The notes: generated from the sequence alone by a model not told the origin. DNA of 64,000 bases from Mycobacterium sp. (GCA_025965895.1 JAOPWC010000105.1:62001-126000), one strand, 5' to 3'; positions 18,739 to 28,632 are shown, counted from the first letter of the stretch. Translations and numbers: made by a program.

Positions 18739-19070
18739 CCACCGACGTCCTCACGCATCTCGTCGACCGTGAGCAAGTCGTCGCGGATCGCCTGCTCCCG
18801 GTAGGCGAGTTGGCCCACCCGGTGTGCGACCACGGGAGCGGTTATCAGCGTGAACATCCCGGCCAGGATGATCATGCCGACGTCGACGGTGCCACGCAGC
18901 CGCAGCGCGGCACCGGCCAGCACCAGCAGCAGACCCAGCACCTGCGGTTTGGTGGCGGAATGCATCCGTGACAACGTGTCCGGGAAACGGACAACCCCGA
19001 CCGCTGCGGTCAGCGCCAGCGCCGACCCTCCCAACACCAGCACGCCGCAGACGACGTCCGGCGCGGTCAT
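18735..19070 (-). CDS. mnhG: MnhG/MrpG, Na+/H+ antiporter subunit G
   Basis: A 111-residue subunit with three membrane helices and the family signature GVVRFPDTLSRMHSATKPQ near residue 25. It is the last gene of the six-gene Mrp set; its ATG overlaps the mnhF stop by one base (TGATG). Subunit G is needed for assembly of the full Mrp complex that exchanges sodium for protons. The stop codon overlaps that of the convergent Lon-domain gene. Confidence 0.9.
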   Translation of the reverse strand: MTAPDVVCGVLVLGGSALALTAAVGVVRFPDTLSRMHSATKPQVLGLLLVLAGAALRLRGTVDVGMIILAGMFTLITAPVVAHRVGQLAYREQAIRDDLLTVDEMREDVGG

Positions 19071-19354
19071 CACCGACTCCCGCCGTTGCGTCGAGACTCT
19101 TTGTCGGGCACCCGGAACCGGGCCACGCTCACCGAACCGACGAAGCTGATCAGAGACAGCGCGGTGATGCCGTAAACCACGGTTGAGTCGAGGCTGTACG
19201 CGGCCCACGTGCCGAGTCCGCACATCGCGACGGCCACCAGCGTGTCGAGCGCAACCAACCGATCCAGCGTGTTCGGGCCGACCAGCATGCGGAACATCGT
19301 GAGGCCGGCCGCGGCAGTCAGCATGACCGCGGCAATCGTCCAGACGCCGTTCAT
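19070..19354 (-). CDS. mnhF: MnhF/MrpF, Na+/H+ antiporter subunit F
   Basis: A 94-residue protein with three hydrophobic helices and the MrpF core FRMLVGPNTLDRLVALD near residue 21. It is a small membrane subunit of the Mrp complex. It starts inside the mnhE stop (ATGA at 19351-19354) and ends in TGATG with mnhG, so translation is tightly coupled in order E-F-G. Confidence 0.9.
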   Translation of the reverse strand: MNGVWTIAAVMLTAAAGLTMFRMLVGPNTLDRLVALDTLVAVAMCGLGTWAAYSLDSTVVYGITALSLISFVGSVSVARFRVPDKESRRNGGSR

Positions 19355-19887
19355 GTGCCGCTCTGCTCACTGGCCGGGCGCCAGTCGGCGTCGCGTTCAA
19401 AGGCCGCGATCAACAACCGCTCCATCTGGGTGACTTCACGGAAGAATCGGTCCACCGCCCGTGGCGACCCTACGTCGAGCACATGCACATAGATCAGCCG
19501 GCGGTTCTTGTCGATCTCCAGCACCATCGTGCCGGGAATCAGGTTGATCGCGTTGACCGCCAGCGCCAGCACCAGATCCGACTTGATGGACAACCGGGCC
19601 CGCAGGACCGCGCTGAGCGGCGGCGGCCCGGGCTTCAGTGCGAGCCACGCTACTTGCACGCTGGACTGCACGAGATACCACGTCACCAGGCCGATCAACC
19701 GCAGCAGCGCCACCGGATGCAGCCGGCCCTCCACCGGTACCACCGGCAGCGGCAGCAACACGGTGATGAACCCGGCTACCGCGAACCCGCTGAGAACGTT
19801 GGCCCAGGAAAAATTGCCCCACAACAGGTTCCACACCAACATCAACCACACCAGCACCCAGGCCCGAAGAAGTAGCCGCCGTCTCAC
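19351..19887 (-). CDS. mnhE: MnhE/MrpE, Na+/H+ antiporter subunit E
   Basis: A 178-residue subunit with an N-terminal pair of membrane helices and a cytoplasmic domain carrying the MrpE feature AINLIPGTMVLEIDKNRR, followed by LIYVHVLDV. The GTG at 19887 overlaps the mnhD stop as GTGA, which fixes this start; the same frame runs open far upstream only as a shadow of mnhD. Confidence 0.9.
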   Translation of the reverse strand: MRRRLLLRAWVLVWLMLVWNLLWGNFSWANVLSGFAVAGFITVLLPLPVVPVEGRLHPVALLRLIGLVTWYLVQSSVQVAWLALKPGPPPLSAVLRARLSIKSDLVLALAVNAINLIPGTMVLEIDKNRRLIYVHVLDVGSPRAVDRFFREVTQMERLLIAAFERDADWRPASEQSGT

Positions 19888-21482
19888 CTGATGCCTCCTA
19901 CTACCGCGGTGATGTACTGGCCCCGGTCGAGCACTTCCGCCGCCGCCCGTTCGGCGTAGGAGACGATCGGCCCGGCAAGCACAGTCAGCGTCAACCCCAC
20001 TCCGATCAGCACGATGGTCGGCACCACCATGCCCACGGGCATCCTCCCGACGTCCGGCCGGTCGACCAGCGCGACATCTTCCGGCTCGTCCAGCAACGTC
20101 GACGCCGACGCCATCGCCAAAGCACCATCGGGTGCGTCGGCGCGCGAGCGCCAAAACGCTCGGGAATACACCCGCGACACCACGTACAGCGTCAGCAGGC
20201 TCGTCATCACGCTGCCCGCTATCAGAATCCACGCCAGGGGGGATCCGTTCTGGGCGCCGGCCTCGAGCAGCGTCACCTTGCCGATGAATCCCGAAAACGG
20301 CGGTATCCCACCAAGACTGATGGCCGGCACGAAATAGATCAGCGCAAGCAGCGGACTGGCGGTGGCGAGGCCCCCCAGTCGCCGCAGCGTCGACGCACCG
20401 GCCTGCCGCTCGATCAGGCCGACCACCAGAAACAGCGTCGTCTGCACGATGATGTGGTGCGCCACATAGTAGATCGCGCCGGTCATGCCCAGCAGGCTCG
20501 ACAACGCGATACCGAAGATCATGTATCCGATGTGGCTGACCAACGTGAACGAAAGCAGCCGCTTGATGTCTGTCTGCGCAATCGCACCGAACGCGCCGAT
20601 CAACATCGTCAGCAGCGCGGCGACCAGCAGCACCGAATCCAGCCCGCCGCCGGGGAACAACAGCGAGTGCGCCCGGATGATCGCGTAGACACCGACCTTG
20701 GTCAGCAGGCCGGCGAACACCGCCGTGACGGGCGCGGGCGCGGTCGGGTAGGAATCCGGCAGCCACGTCGACAGCGGAAACACCGCCGCCTTGATGCCGA
20801 ACGCGACGAGAAGCACCGCGAACAACGCGCTGCGGATCCCGGCGGTGACGTGGTCCAGCCGCACGGCGAGCTCCGCCATGTTGAGGGTGCCGGTGGCCGC
20901 GTAGACCAGCGCGATGCCGAACAGGAAGATCAGCGACGACACCATCGACACCATCACGTAGGAAATGCCCGCGCGTATCCGCTCTGCGGTCGCGCCGACG
21001 GTCAGCAACACGAAGCTGGCCGACAGTAAGACCTCGAAGCCGACGAAGAGGTTGAACAGGTCGCCGGCCAGGAAGGCGTTGCACACGCCTGCCGCCAGCG
21101 CGAGATAGGTGGGCAGGAATATCGACACCGGCTGGCGCTCGCCGCCGTCGCGGATGCCCTGACCGATCGCGTACCACACCACCGCCAGCAGCACGATCGA
21201 CGACACCACCAGCATCAGCGCCGACAACCGGTCCACCACGAGCGTGATCCCGATCGGACCCATTCCCGGCACGGTTTGTCCCCAGCCGCCGACGTCTACC
21301 ACCAAGGTCCCGTGACGATCGGCTGCTCCCAACAGCAGCGCACAGACCACGACCACCGTGGACAACGCGAGCAGCGTGATGGCGCGTTGCAGCCGCGGTC
21401 GCCGGCCCAAAAACAGCGTCAATGCCGCGCCGATGACTGGAATCAACACCGGCAGCGGGACCAGCGCGGTCGCGGCGCTCAT
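19884..21482 (-). CDS. mnhD: MnhD/MrpD, Na+/H+ antiporter subunit D (NuoN/M-like)
   Basis: A 532-residue, roughly 14-helix protein of the proton-conducting complex I family. Recognisable features are the GDLFNLFVGFEVLL segment (conserved Glu in helix 5), the FGIKAAVFPLSTWLPDSYPTAP stretch with the helix-7 Lys, and the TDIKRLLSFTLVSHIGY segment of helix 8. Together with MnhA it forms the antiporter core. It overlaps mnhC by ATGA (21479-21482) and mnhE by GTGA. Confidence 0.93.
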   Translation of the reverse strand: MSAATALVPLPVLIPVIGAALTLFLGRRPRLQRAITLLALSTVVVVCALLLGAADRHGTLVVDVGGWGQTVPGMGPIGITLVVDRLSALMLVVSSIVLLAVVWYAIGQGIRDGGERQPVSIFLPTYLALAAGVCNAFLAGDLFNLFVGFEVLLSASFVLLTVGATAERIRAGISYVMVSMVSSLIFLFGIALVYAATGTLNMAELAVRLDHVTAGIRSALFAVLLVAFGIKAAVFPLSTWLPDSYPTAPAPVTAVFAGLLTKVGVYAIIRAHSLLFPGGGLDSVLLVAALLTMLIGAFGAIAQTDIKRLLSFTLVSHIGYMIFGIALSSLLGMTGAIYYVAHHIIVQTTLFLVVGLIERQAGASTLRRLGGLATASPLLALIYFVPAISLGGIPPFSGFIGKVTLLEAGAQNGSPLAWILIAGSVMTSLLTLYVVSRVYSRAFWRSRADAPDGALAMASASTLLDEPEDVALVDRPDVGRMPVGMVVPTIVLIGVGLTLTVLAGPIVSYAERAAAEVLDRGQYITAVVGGIR

Positions 21483-21940
21483 GTCTGTCCCCCGGGGGCG
21501 GGCAAGGCGTCGAGTTCGTCGGGGCCGCCGGTGTCGCGTTCCGGCTCCGGATGCACCAGATCCTCATCGGCCTCGTCCTCCGACCGCTGCGAGACGCGCC
21601 TGTCCTCCGGGTCGGTGCTGACTTCCTCGGCGGTGGTGAGCCGATAGGAGCGGTAGGCCAGGGCCAGCACGAACGCCGCGATGCCCATCGTGATCACGAT
21701 CGCCGTCAGCACCATGCCCTGTGCGAGCGGATCAGCGGTGGTGGTTCGGTCGTCGCTGGTCCGGCCGTGGATCGGCGGATTGCCCGACGGGCCGCCGACG
21801 GTGATGATCAGCAGGTTCACCGCGTTGCCGATCAGCAACAGCCCCAGCAGCATTCGCGTCATGTTGCGCTCCAGCAACAGGTACACACCGGTGCTGGTCA
21901 GCACGCCGATCAGAATCAGCGGCACAAGATAGACCGTCAT
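21479..21940 (-). CDS. mnhC: MnhC/MrpC, Na+/H+ antiporter subunit C (NuoK-like)
   Basis: A 153-residue NuoK homologue with three helices; the conserved MLLGLLLIGNAVNLLI helix 2 lies near residue 30. A hydrophilic C-terminal tail of about 45 residues, rich in Glu/Asp, extends beyond the usual length. ATGA overlaps link it to mnhAB upstream and mnhD downstream. Confidence 0.92.
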   Translation of the reverse strand: MTVYLVPLILIGVLTSTGVYLLLERNMTRMLLGLLLIGNAVNLLIITVGGPSGNPPIHGRTSDDRTTTADPLAQGMVLTAIVITMGIAAFVLALAYRSYRLTTAEEVSTDPEDRRVSQRSEDEADEDLVHPEPERDTGGPDELDALPAPGGQT

Positions 21941-24822
21941 CGCGCTGCCGCCTTCCCCGGCTCGGCCGGCGCCTCGTCGGCCAGCTCGACGTCAAGCCGC
22001 GCCCCCAGGCTGCGCAGCACATCAAGGACGAGTCCGACCACGATCAGGTAGACACCCAGGTCGAAGAACAGGGCGGTGACGAACTTCACCTGGCCGAGCA
22101 CCGGTACGTGCAGCTCGACCACCGCCGACGACAGCACCGGAGCGCCCACCAACAGCGACACGACGGCGGTGCCGGCCGACAGGCCGAGCCCGACGCCCAG
22201 CACCTTGCCCGCGTCGAGCGGCAGCGTCTCGCCCAACTCGTAGCGGCCGCCGGCCAGATAGCGCAGCACCAGCGCCAGGCCGGCTGTCAGGCCGCCGGCG
22301 AAGCCGCCGCCGGGAGTGTTGTGACCGGTGAAGAAGAAGTACACCGACAGCACCATGATCAGCGGGAAGATCACCCGCGTCGCCACTTCCAGCACCAGCG
22401 ACCGATGCCGCGGATCGCGGAATTCGCTGCCCCTCAGCCACGTGGTGTCGCCGCCCGGGGGCGCCGGACGCCGCGCAATGCCGGGCTGCGACGCGACCTT
22501 TGCGATCCGCGGTGCCGAGCCGAAGCGTCGGTGCTTGAACACCAGCGACGCGACCCCGGTGGCGGCGACCAGCAGCACCGAGATCTCGCCGAAAGTGTCC
22601 CAGGCCCGGATGTCGACGAGCAGCACGTTGACGGTGTTGGCGCCGTGGCCGCGCTCGTAGGCGGCGTACGGGATCAGCGCCGCGATCGGGACGCCGGTGC
22701 GTGCCGACATCGCATACACCGCCAGCGTGGTGACGGTGGCGCCGACGGCCAGCGCCAGCACCAGCCGTGGTAGCCGGTGCCGCCTGATGTTGGACGCGTC
22801 CGCCTCGGCGGGCAGGGTACGCAGGACGAGCACGAAGACCACCAACGTCAACGTTTCGACGAGAAACTGCGTCAACGCCAGATCCGGGGCGCCGTGGAAC
22901 GCGAACACCACACCGCACCCGTAACCCGTCACACCGACCAGCAGCACCGCCGCCAGCCGGTTGCGCATCACCGTCGTCCCCAGCGCGGCGGTGATGATCA
23001 GCAGCCCGACGACCGGCTGCAGCGCCGAATCCCCCAACCCGAACCGTGGTCTGTCGCGGGCACCGAGCATCAGCATGACGACCGGCAGCAGCACCAGCGT
23101 GGACAGGATCACGGCCTGGGTGCCCGGGATGGAGCCACGCTGGGTCACCCCGGTCAGCCTGAGTGCCACGATGTCTGTGGTGCGCACGACGGCGTCGTAG
23201 ATGCGGTCGGCGTTGCCGAGGGGCATCCATCCCACCCGTAGGCGCCGCAGCCGGGCGCGCAGCCCGAACGCGGCCACACCGGCGCCGAGCACGACGGTCG
23301 ACAGCGTCGGGGCAATACCGAAACCGTGCCACAGCGCCAGCTGGTAGCTGTGGCCGCCGGGCAGGGTGTCGGCGTAGCTGCCCAACACTCCGTTGAGCAA
23401 CCCCGGCGCCAGGCCGAACACCAAGCTGGCCGCGGCAAGGACCGCCGGGGCCGCGACGAACCCCGTTGACGGACGGTGCATGTTGGCGACCAGCGCACTG
23501 GGGCGGGGCAGACCCTTGCGGGCGAAGGCGCCCCAGGCAAACCGCAGGCTGTAGATGGTGGTGAACACCGAGCCGACGACCACGGCGGTGAGCACGTACG
23601 GGCTCGCCGCCCCGTATGAATGGGTGTGCGACAGCGTCTCGAAGTCCGCCTCCTTGGCGACGAATCCGAAGAACGGCGGCACCGCCGCCATGCTCGCGGC
23701 GCCGCAGGCAGCGATGACGAACAGCGCCGGGCAGCGGTGGCCGAGCCCGGCGAGCCGGCGGATGTCGCGCGTGCCGGTGGCGTGGTCGATGATGCCGACG
23801 ACCATGAACAACGCGGCCTTGAACATCGCGTGGGCGCACAGCATGGCCAGCCCTGCCAGCATCAGATCGCCGCTGCCCGCGCCGACCAGCACCGCGATCA
23901 GCCCCAGCTGGCTGACGGTCCCGAACGCGAGAATCAGCTTCAGGTCGTATTCGCGCACCGCGCGCCACCCGGCCAACAGCAGCGTTCCGAGGCCGAGGAT
24001 GACGACGGTGGGCCGCCACGGCGGCGAGTCCGCGAAGCCCGGCGCCAACCGCGCGATCAGGTAGACGCCGGCCTTGACCATCGCGGCGGCGTGCAGGTAG
24101 GCGCTGACGGGGGTGGGCGCGGCCATCGCCCCGGGTAGCCAGAAGTGCAGCGGCACGAGCGCGGACTTGCTGATCGCCCCGATCAGTACCAGCGCGACGC
24201 CGATTGCGGCGACAGCCCCGGACGGCGGCCTGCCCACCAGCTCTGACAGCAAATACGTGCCCGCGCTGTGGCCGAGGATGACGATGCCGACCAGCATCGA
24301 CAGGCCGCCGGCGGTGGTCACCAGCAGCGCCTGCATGGCGGCGCGGCGGCTGGTGGCGCGTTCTGCGTAATGGGCGACCAGAAGGAACGACAACACCGTG
24401 GTCAGCTCCCAGAACACGTAGAGCATCAGCATGTTGTCGCACACCACCAGGCCGAACATCGCTCCGGCGAACGCAACCAGCTCGGCGGCGAAGCTCGGCA
24501 GGCGCTGCTCGGTGCGTTCGTCGTGATGGTGGAAGTACTGGGCGCAATACACCAGAACGAGCGCGCCGATCGCGAGCACAAGGACGGCCATGACCGCGGA
24601 CAGCGAGTCGAACCGCAGCGTGATGTTCAGCGACAGTTCCGGCACCCATCGCACGTCTACGCTCGCGGGGTGACGCGCCGACTCGGGCCAGTTCAAAGCG
24701 ACCCAGATCAACGACGCGGCCGGGACGACAGCCAGGGGGTAGAACGCCAGGCGCCCCCACCGGTAGACGAGCAGCGGCGCGATCGCCGCGGCGACGGCGT
24801 GGGCGAGCAGTACGGCGAGCAT
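21937..24822 (-). CDS. mnhA: MnhAB, fused Na+/H+ antiporter subunits A and B
   Basis: A 961-residue protein. Residues about 1-750 are MrpA (NuoL-like), with VFWELTTVLSFLLV (conserved Glu), ALVPLHFWLPGAMAAPTPVSAYLHAA and the DLKLILAFGTVSQLG region. The last ~190 residues form an MrpB domain (VYFFFTGHNTPGGGFAGGL), a fusion often seen in Actinobacteria. It is the largest subunit of the Mrp antiporter for sodium/pH homeostasis. The whole mrp set lies between Rv0434- and Rv0435c-like genes, where M. tuberculosis, as I recall, has none. ATG 24822 follows a 90-nt gap containing a palindrome. Confidence 0.93.
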   Translation of the reverse strand: MLAVLLAHAVAAAIAPLLVYRWGRLAFYPLAVVPAASLIWVALNWPESARHPASVDVRWVPELSLNITLRFDSLSAVMAVLVLAIGALVLVYCAQYFHHHDERTEQRLPSFAAELVAFAGAMFGLVVCDNMLMLYVFWELTTVLSFLLVAHYAERATSRRAAMQALLVTTAGGLSMLVGIVILGHSAGTYLLSELVGRPPSGAVAAIGVALVLIGAISKSALVPLHFWLPGAMAAPTPVSAYLHAAAMVKAGVYLIARLAPGFADSPPWRPTVVILGLGTLLLAGWRAVREYDLKLILAFGTVSQLGLIAVLVGAGSGDLMLAGLAMLCAHAMFKAALFMVVGIIDHATGTRDIRRLAGLGHRCPALFVIAACGAASMAAVPPFFGFVAKEADFETLSHTHSYGAASPYVLTAVVVGSVFTTIYSLRFAWGAFARKGLPRPSALVANMHRPSTGFVAAPAVLAAASLVFGLAPGLLNGVLGSYADTLPGGHSYQLALWHGFGIAPTLSTVVLGAGVAAFGLRARLRRLRVGWMPLGNADRIYDAVVRTTDIVALRLTGVTQRGSIPGTQAVILSTLVLLPVVMLMLGARDRPRFGLGDSALQPVVGLLIITAALGTTVMRNRLAAVLLVGVTGYGCGVVFAFHGAPDLALTQFLVETLTLVVFVLVLRTLPAEADASNIRRHRLPRLVLALAVGATVTTLAVYAMSARTGVPIAALIPYAAYERGHGANTVNVLLVDIRAWDTFGEISVLLVAATGVASLVFKHRRFGSAPRIAKVASQPGIARRPAPPGGDTTWLRGSEFRDPRHRSLVLEVATRVIFPLIMVLSVYFFFTGHNTPGGGFAGGLTAGLALVLRYLAGGRYELGETLPLDAGKVLGVGLGLSAGTAVVSLLVGAPVLSSAVVELHVPVLGQVKFVTALFFDLGVYLIVVGLVLDVLRSLGARLDVELADEAPAEPGKAAAR

Positions 24823-24881
24823 GGCACTCCGATGCCTTCGGGGTGTCAGCCTCTTCTGGCTTGGTCCGGGGCCAGTTTACG

Positions 24882-24899
24882 GTGGCGACGATTCGCCAC
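24882..24899. promoter_or_regulatory. Perfect palindrome GTGGCGA-N4-TCGCCAC upstream of the mrp operon
   Basis: An 18-bp symmetric element with 7-bp arms lies in the 90-nt gap between the AAA ATPase stop and the mnhAB start. It could be an operator for mrp, or a hairpin that attenuates read-through from the moeA-psd-pssA-ATPase genes; there is no T-tract after it on the minus strand. A -10-like TAAACT follows 4 nt later in the direction of mrp. Confidence 0.5.
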
Positions 24900-24912
24900 T
24901 TGCTGGACAAAC

Positions 24913-27072
24913 CTATCGGCCTGAAGCGAAGGCCCTCAGCCCGTCCACCTGGAGCGGGTCCAGCGACGGGCGAACCGCGTTTCGGGCGGCCGCGATGTCG
25001 GCGGCCGTGACGTCGGCGGCGTCGATCGAGCGCCGCATCGCGGTCATCGCGGCCTCGCGAAGCAGCGCAACGCAGTCAGCGGCGCTGTAGCCCGCCAGCT
25101 CGCCGGCAAGCGCGTCCAGGTCGACGTCGTGGCTCAGCGGCACCGACTTGCCTGCGGTGCGCAAGATGTCCCGGCGCGCCTGCGCGTCTGGCGGTTCGAC
25201 GAACACCAGCCGCTCCAGCCTGCCCGGCCGCAGCAACGCAGGGTCGATCAGGTCCGGACGGTTCGTGGCACCCAGCACGACGACGTCGCGAAGCGGCTCG
25301 ACGCCGTCCAGCTCGGTCAACAGCGCGGCCACCACCCGGTCGCTGACACCGGAGTCGAAGCTCTGCCCGCGCCGCGGCGCCAACGCGTCGATCTCGTCGA
25401 GAAACACCAGCGAGGGCGCGGAATCCCTGGCACGGCGGAATAACTCGCGCACTGCCTTCTCCGACGCGCCGACCCACTTGTCCATCAACTCGGCGCCTTT
25501 GACCGCGTGCACCGACAGCCGGCCGGAACTGGCCAGCGCCCGTACCACGAACGTCTTGCCGCAGCCGGGGGGCCCGTAGAGCAGCACGCCGTGCGGGGGC
25601 TCGACGCCGAGGCGGGCGAACGTGTCGGGATGGCGCAGGGGCCACAGCACCGCCTCGGTCAGCGCCTGCTTGGTCGCGGCCATGTCGCCGACGTCCTCGA
25701 GCGTGACGGCGCCGACGGACACTTCCTCGGTCGACGACCGCGACAGCGGGCGGATGACGGTGAGCGCGCCGGCCAAGTCGTCCTGGGTCAAGATCGGCGG
25801 CTTGCCGTCGGCGCTGGCCCGCGACGCGGCCCGCATCGCCGCCTCGCGCACCAGCGCGCACAGATCCGCCACGACGAATCCCGGCGTTCGCTCCGAGATG
25901 TCGTCGAGACTGAGTTCGTCGGTAGGCACCGACCGCAGCAGCACTTCCAGCAGTGCTTTACGGGTGGAGCCGTCAGGCAGTGTCAGCGCCAGTTCGCGGT
26001 CGCACAGCTCGGGCGCCCGCAGCCGCGGGTCCAGCCCATCGGGCACCGCGGACGTGCCGATCATTGCGACGCCACGGGTCGCGACGGCCGAGCGCAGCTC
26101 GCTCAGGATCAGCGTGGCCACCGGTTCGGCCGGCGCGCCCAGCAGCGCGTCGATGTCGGTGATCAGCAGCACCCCGCCGCCGCCACTCACCGCTGCTGCG
26201 GCGTTGGCGACGGAGTTGAGGCGATCCTGCGCGGCGAGTGCCCCGACGTCGGGTCCGTCGAGCTCGACCAACCGGCGCCCTGCGCATACCGCCCGCACCA
26301 GAGTCGCCTTTCCGCCGCCCGCCGGCCCCGACACCAATACGCCCAGACGCGCCGAAGCACCGAGCGTCTCGAGCAGTTCCGGCTCGTCGAGCGCGAGCTT
26401 CAGCCACTCGGCCAGCCGGCCGGCCTGGACGTGTGATCCCTTCAGATCGTCGACTGTCACGGTCACCGCGGCCGGCACTTCGGTCGTCCGGTGCACGGCC
26501 GTCATCACCCCGTTGCGCCAGGTGACCGACGAGTTCGGCTGCACGCTGACCGGCCCGGAAGCGGGGTCGACCCCGGTGACGGTGAGCAGCTCGGAGGTCC
26601 AGGTGATGCCGACCGACGACGCGAGCGCGGCACTGGCCTCCGACGTCGACGTGCCCGGCCCCAGGTCGCGGGGCAACAGCGACACGGTGTCCCCGACGGT
26701 CATCACCTTGCCGAGCAGCGCCAGCCGCAACGTGGCCGGTGTCACCGAATGCCGGGCCAGATTCGAGCCGCTCAGCGTGACCGACCGCGCGCCGTAAACC
26801 GTTACCGGTGTCACGATCACCGGGGTGTCTTCCCGCAGACCGGCGTTGGACAGCGTCACATCGTCGAGCAGTGCCGTGCCGGCCGGCGTGTCAGGACCTG
26901 CCGGCCCGACGACGGCTGCAGTGGTCCGGGAGCCCGTCAACGAGACCGCGTCCCATTCCCGGATACCCAGGGCGGCAATGGCTTCGGCGTGCAGACGGAT
27001 GACGCCGCGGCGCGAGTCGGCGGCCGAGGTGTTGAGCCGGGCGGTCAATGTGAGAGTCGGTGAGGGCGGCAT
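24913..27072 (-). CDS. CDC48/VCP-like AAA ATPase with two AAA modules (Rv0435c-like)
   Basis: A 719-residue protein. The N-domain (about residues 1-210) is of the double-psi barrel type. The first AAA module has a degenerate Walker A (SGPAGGGKAT); the second has GPPGCGKT, Walker B LVFLDEIDALAPRRG, sensor GATNRPD and arginine fingers in LLRPGRLER. Such proteins unfold substrates or dismantle complexes. The altered Walker A in module 1 suggests that most hydrolysis happens in module 2. The start lies 1 nt after the pssA stop, so it is in the pssA-psd-moeA operon. Confidence 0.9.
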   Translation of the reverse strand: MPPSPTLTLTARLNTSAADSRRGVIRLHAEAIAALGIREWDAVSLTGSRTTAAVVGPAGPDTPAGTALLDDVTLSNAGLREDTPVIVTPVTVYGARSVTLSGSNLARHSVTPATLRLALLGKVMTVGDTVSLLPRDLGPGTSTSEASAALASSVGITWTSELLTVTGVDPASGPVSVQPNSSVTWRNGVMTAVHRTTEVPAAVTVTVDDLKGSHVQAGRLAEWLKLALDEPELLETLGASARLGVLVSGPAGGGKATLVRAVCAGRRLVELDGPDVGALAAQDRLNSVANAAAAVSGGGGVLLITDIDALLGAPAEPVATLILSELRSAVATRGVAMIGTSAVPDGLDPRLRAPELCDRELALTLPDGSTRKALLEVLLRSVPTDELSLDDISERTPGFVVADLCALVREAAMRAASRASADGKPPILTQDDLAGALTVIRPLSRSSTEEVSVGAVTLEDVGDMAATKQALTEAVLWPLRHPDTFARLGVEPPHGVLLYGPPGCGKTFVVRALASSGRLSVHAVKGAELMDKWVGASEKAVRELFRRARDSAPSLVFLDEIDALAPRRGQSFDSGVSDRVVAALLTELDGVEPLRDVVVLGATNRPDLIDPALLRPGRLERLVFVEPPDAQARRDILRTAGKSVPLSHDVDLDALAGELAGYSAADCVALLREAAMTAMRRSIDAADVTAADIAAARNAVRPSLDPLQVDGLRAFASGR

Positions 27073-27073
27073 G

Positions 27074-27925
27074 TCAGCGTTGCGGCCGGCGCAGGCCCAA
27101 GCGTGCCACTGACCGGCGCTGCGGGTGGATGGCACGGCGAATCGCGCGGCGCTGTGCACGTCGCTGCTGCGGCTTGTCGTTCCACGCCTCTGGATGCGCC
27201 GCCACCCAGCGCTTGCTGCGCACCGCGAACGGAATGTGGATGACGTAAGCGACGATGGTCGCCATGATCATGATGTAGCCGTAGAAGATCGAGGCGGCGA
27301 TACCGATCGCCAGCAGCGCCAGCAGCGGCACCGCCATGTTCGGCGACACGGAGAAGGTGTGGATCTTCCGCATCGGGATGGTGCTGACCACCAGCAGCGA
27401 GACGCCTATCATCCAGACCGACACGGCCCACTCCGACGTCCACCAGCCGTCGCCGAACTGCATCTTGGCCGCCAACGGGCCGATCGCCCCGATCGCCCCT
27501 GCCGGCGCCGGCATGCCGACGAAATACTCTTTGGCGTAGGCGGGCTGGTCCTCGTCCAACAACGCGTTGAAGCGGGCGAGTCGCAGCACGATGCACACCG
27601 AGTACAGCAGCACCACGATCCAACCCACCCGAGAGTGGGACAGCAGCGTCGCATAGACGATGAATGCCGGGGCGACACCGAAGTTCACCGCGTCGGCCAG
27701 CGAGTCGATCTCCTCTCCCATGCGCGACGTCGCCCCGAGCAGTCGGGCCATGCGGCCGTCGAGTGCGTCGAGAATCGCGGCCACCGCGAGCAGCGCCATC
27801 GCTTCCGTCGGACGGTTGTCGAGCGCGAACTTCACCGACGTCAAGCCCAGGCAGATGGCGGCCACCGTGAGCGCGCTCGGGAGCATGCGCAGCCCGGCGG
27901 GCCGCTTGCGCGCTGCGTTCTTCAC
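27074..27925 (-). CDS. pssA: PssA, CDP-diacylglycerol-serine O-phosphatidyltransferase
   Basis: A 283-residue membrane enzyme that makes phosphatidylserine from CDP-diacylglycerol and serine. The CDP-alcohol phosphotransferase motif is complete: [12 protein letters not shown] then GEEIDSLAD (about residues 53-78), giving the D-G-A-R-G-D-D pattern. Several membrane helices follow, with a basic tail. It overlaps psd by ATGA (27922-27925), so synthesis of phosphatidylserine and its decarboxylation are coupled. Corresponds to Rv0436c. Confidence 0.94.
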   Translation of the reverse strand: MKNAARKRPAGLRMLPSALTVAAICLGLTSVKFALDNRPTEAMALLAVAAILDALDGRMARLLGATSRMGEEIDSLADAVNFGVAPAFIVYATLLSHSRVGWIVVLLYSVCIVLRLARFNALLDEDQPAYAKEYFVGMPAPAGAIGAIGPLAAKMQFGDGWWTSEWAVSVWMIGVSLLVVSTIPMRKIHTFSVSPNMAVPLLALLAIGIAASIFYGYIMIMATIVAYVIHIPFAVRSKRWVAAHPEAWNDKPQQRRAQRRAIRRAIHPQRRSVARLGLRRPQR

Positions 27926-28632
27926 GGCAGCTCTGCCAGCACAGTCTCGGCGCCCAGCGCGTGCTGTCCTTTCGAGACCAGCACGTGCGACCCTGCCGGC
28001 AGATAGGTGTCGAGCCGCGACCCGAAGCGGATCAGTCCGTACGTGTCGCCCATCGCCACCTTGTCGCCCGCGCCGACATCACACACGATGCGGCGGGCCA
28101 GCACGCCCGCGATCTGCACCACCACCACGTGCTGCCCCTCCGGCGTGCGGATGAGCACGCTGTTGCGTTCGTTTTCCACGGTGGAACGGGGACGGTCGGC
28201 TGCGCCGTGTTCCCCGCGGCGGTACCGCACCGCGGCCACTTCCCCGCCCACCGGCACCCACTGCACGTGGGCGTTGAAAAGCGACAGGAAGATGCTCACC
28301 CGCGGCATCGGCTCTGCAGGCAACCCGAGCTCCGCGGGCGGCAGTGCGGTGTCGATGATCGTGAATTGGCCATCGGCGGGGGCGACGACGACACCGGGAC
28401 GTTTCGGCGGCACCCGGGGCGGGTTGCGAAAAAACAGTGCGAACGCTCCGGCCGCCGCGAGGCCCGCGTTGCGGATGAACTTGTGCCGGTGGCCCGCGGC
28501 TGCCGCCGCAAGCCCCGTCGACACGAACGGCACGCCGGCGGGATGCATCGGCGGAACGGTGGACCGGACCAGCTCGATCAGTCGAGAAGCTTCGGGTCCG
28601 TCCTCGGCCGGGAGTCGGGGGCGTCTGGCCAT
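27922..28632 (-). CDS. psd: Psd, phosphatidylserine decarboxylase
   Basis: A 236-residue proenzyme of the short type that converts phosphatidylserine to phosphatidylethanolamine. Self-cleavage at the Gly-Ser of IRFGSRLD (about residue 205) would leave the pyruvoyl group on the new N-terminus. Other conserved parts: VVAPADGQ (about residue 86) and [16 protein letters not shown], with a hydrophobic N-terminal stretch for membrane contact. The ATG at 28632 lies inside the moeA 3' end (55-nt overlap). Corresponds to Rv0437c. Confidence 0.92.
   Translation of the reverse strand: MARRPRLPAEDGPEASRLIELVRSTVPPMHPAGVPFVSTGLAAAAAGHRHKFIRNAGLAAAGAFALFFRNPPRVPPKRPGVVVAPADGQFTIIDTALPPAELGLPAEPMPRVSIFLSLFNAHVQWVPVGGEVAAVRYRRGEHGAADRPRSTVENERNSVLIRTPEGQHVVVVQIAGVLARRIVCDVGAGDKVAMGDTYGLIRFGSRLDTYLPAGSHVLVSKGQHALGAETVLAELP

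Noticed and set aside
19888..21567. Upstream continuation of the mnhE frame
   Set aside because: It lies inside mnhD and is not protein-like; the GTGA overlap fixes the mnhE start at 19887.
22022..24910. A 962-residue minus-strand frame inside mnhAB
   Set aside because: It is the neighbouring frame of the GC-rich mnhAB gene. Its composition (Arg/Gly/Ala-rich) is meaningless, while the other frame reads as a clean MrpA-MrpB protein.
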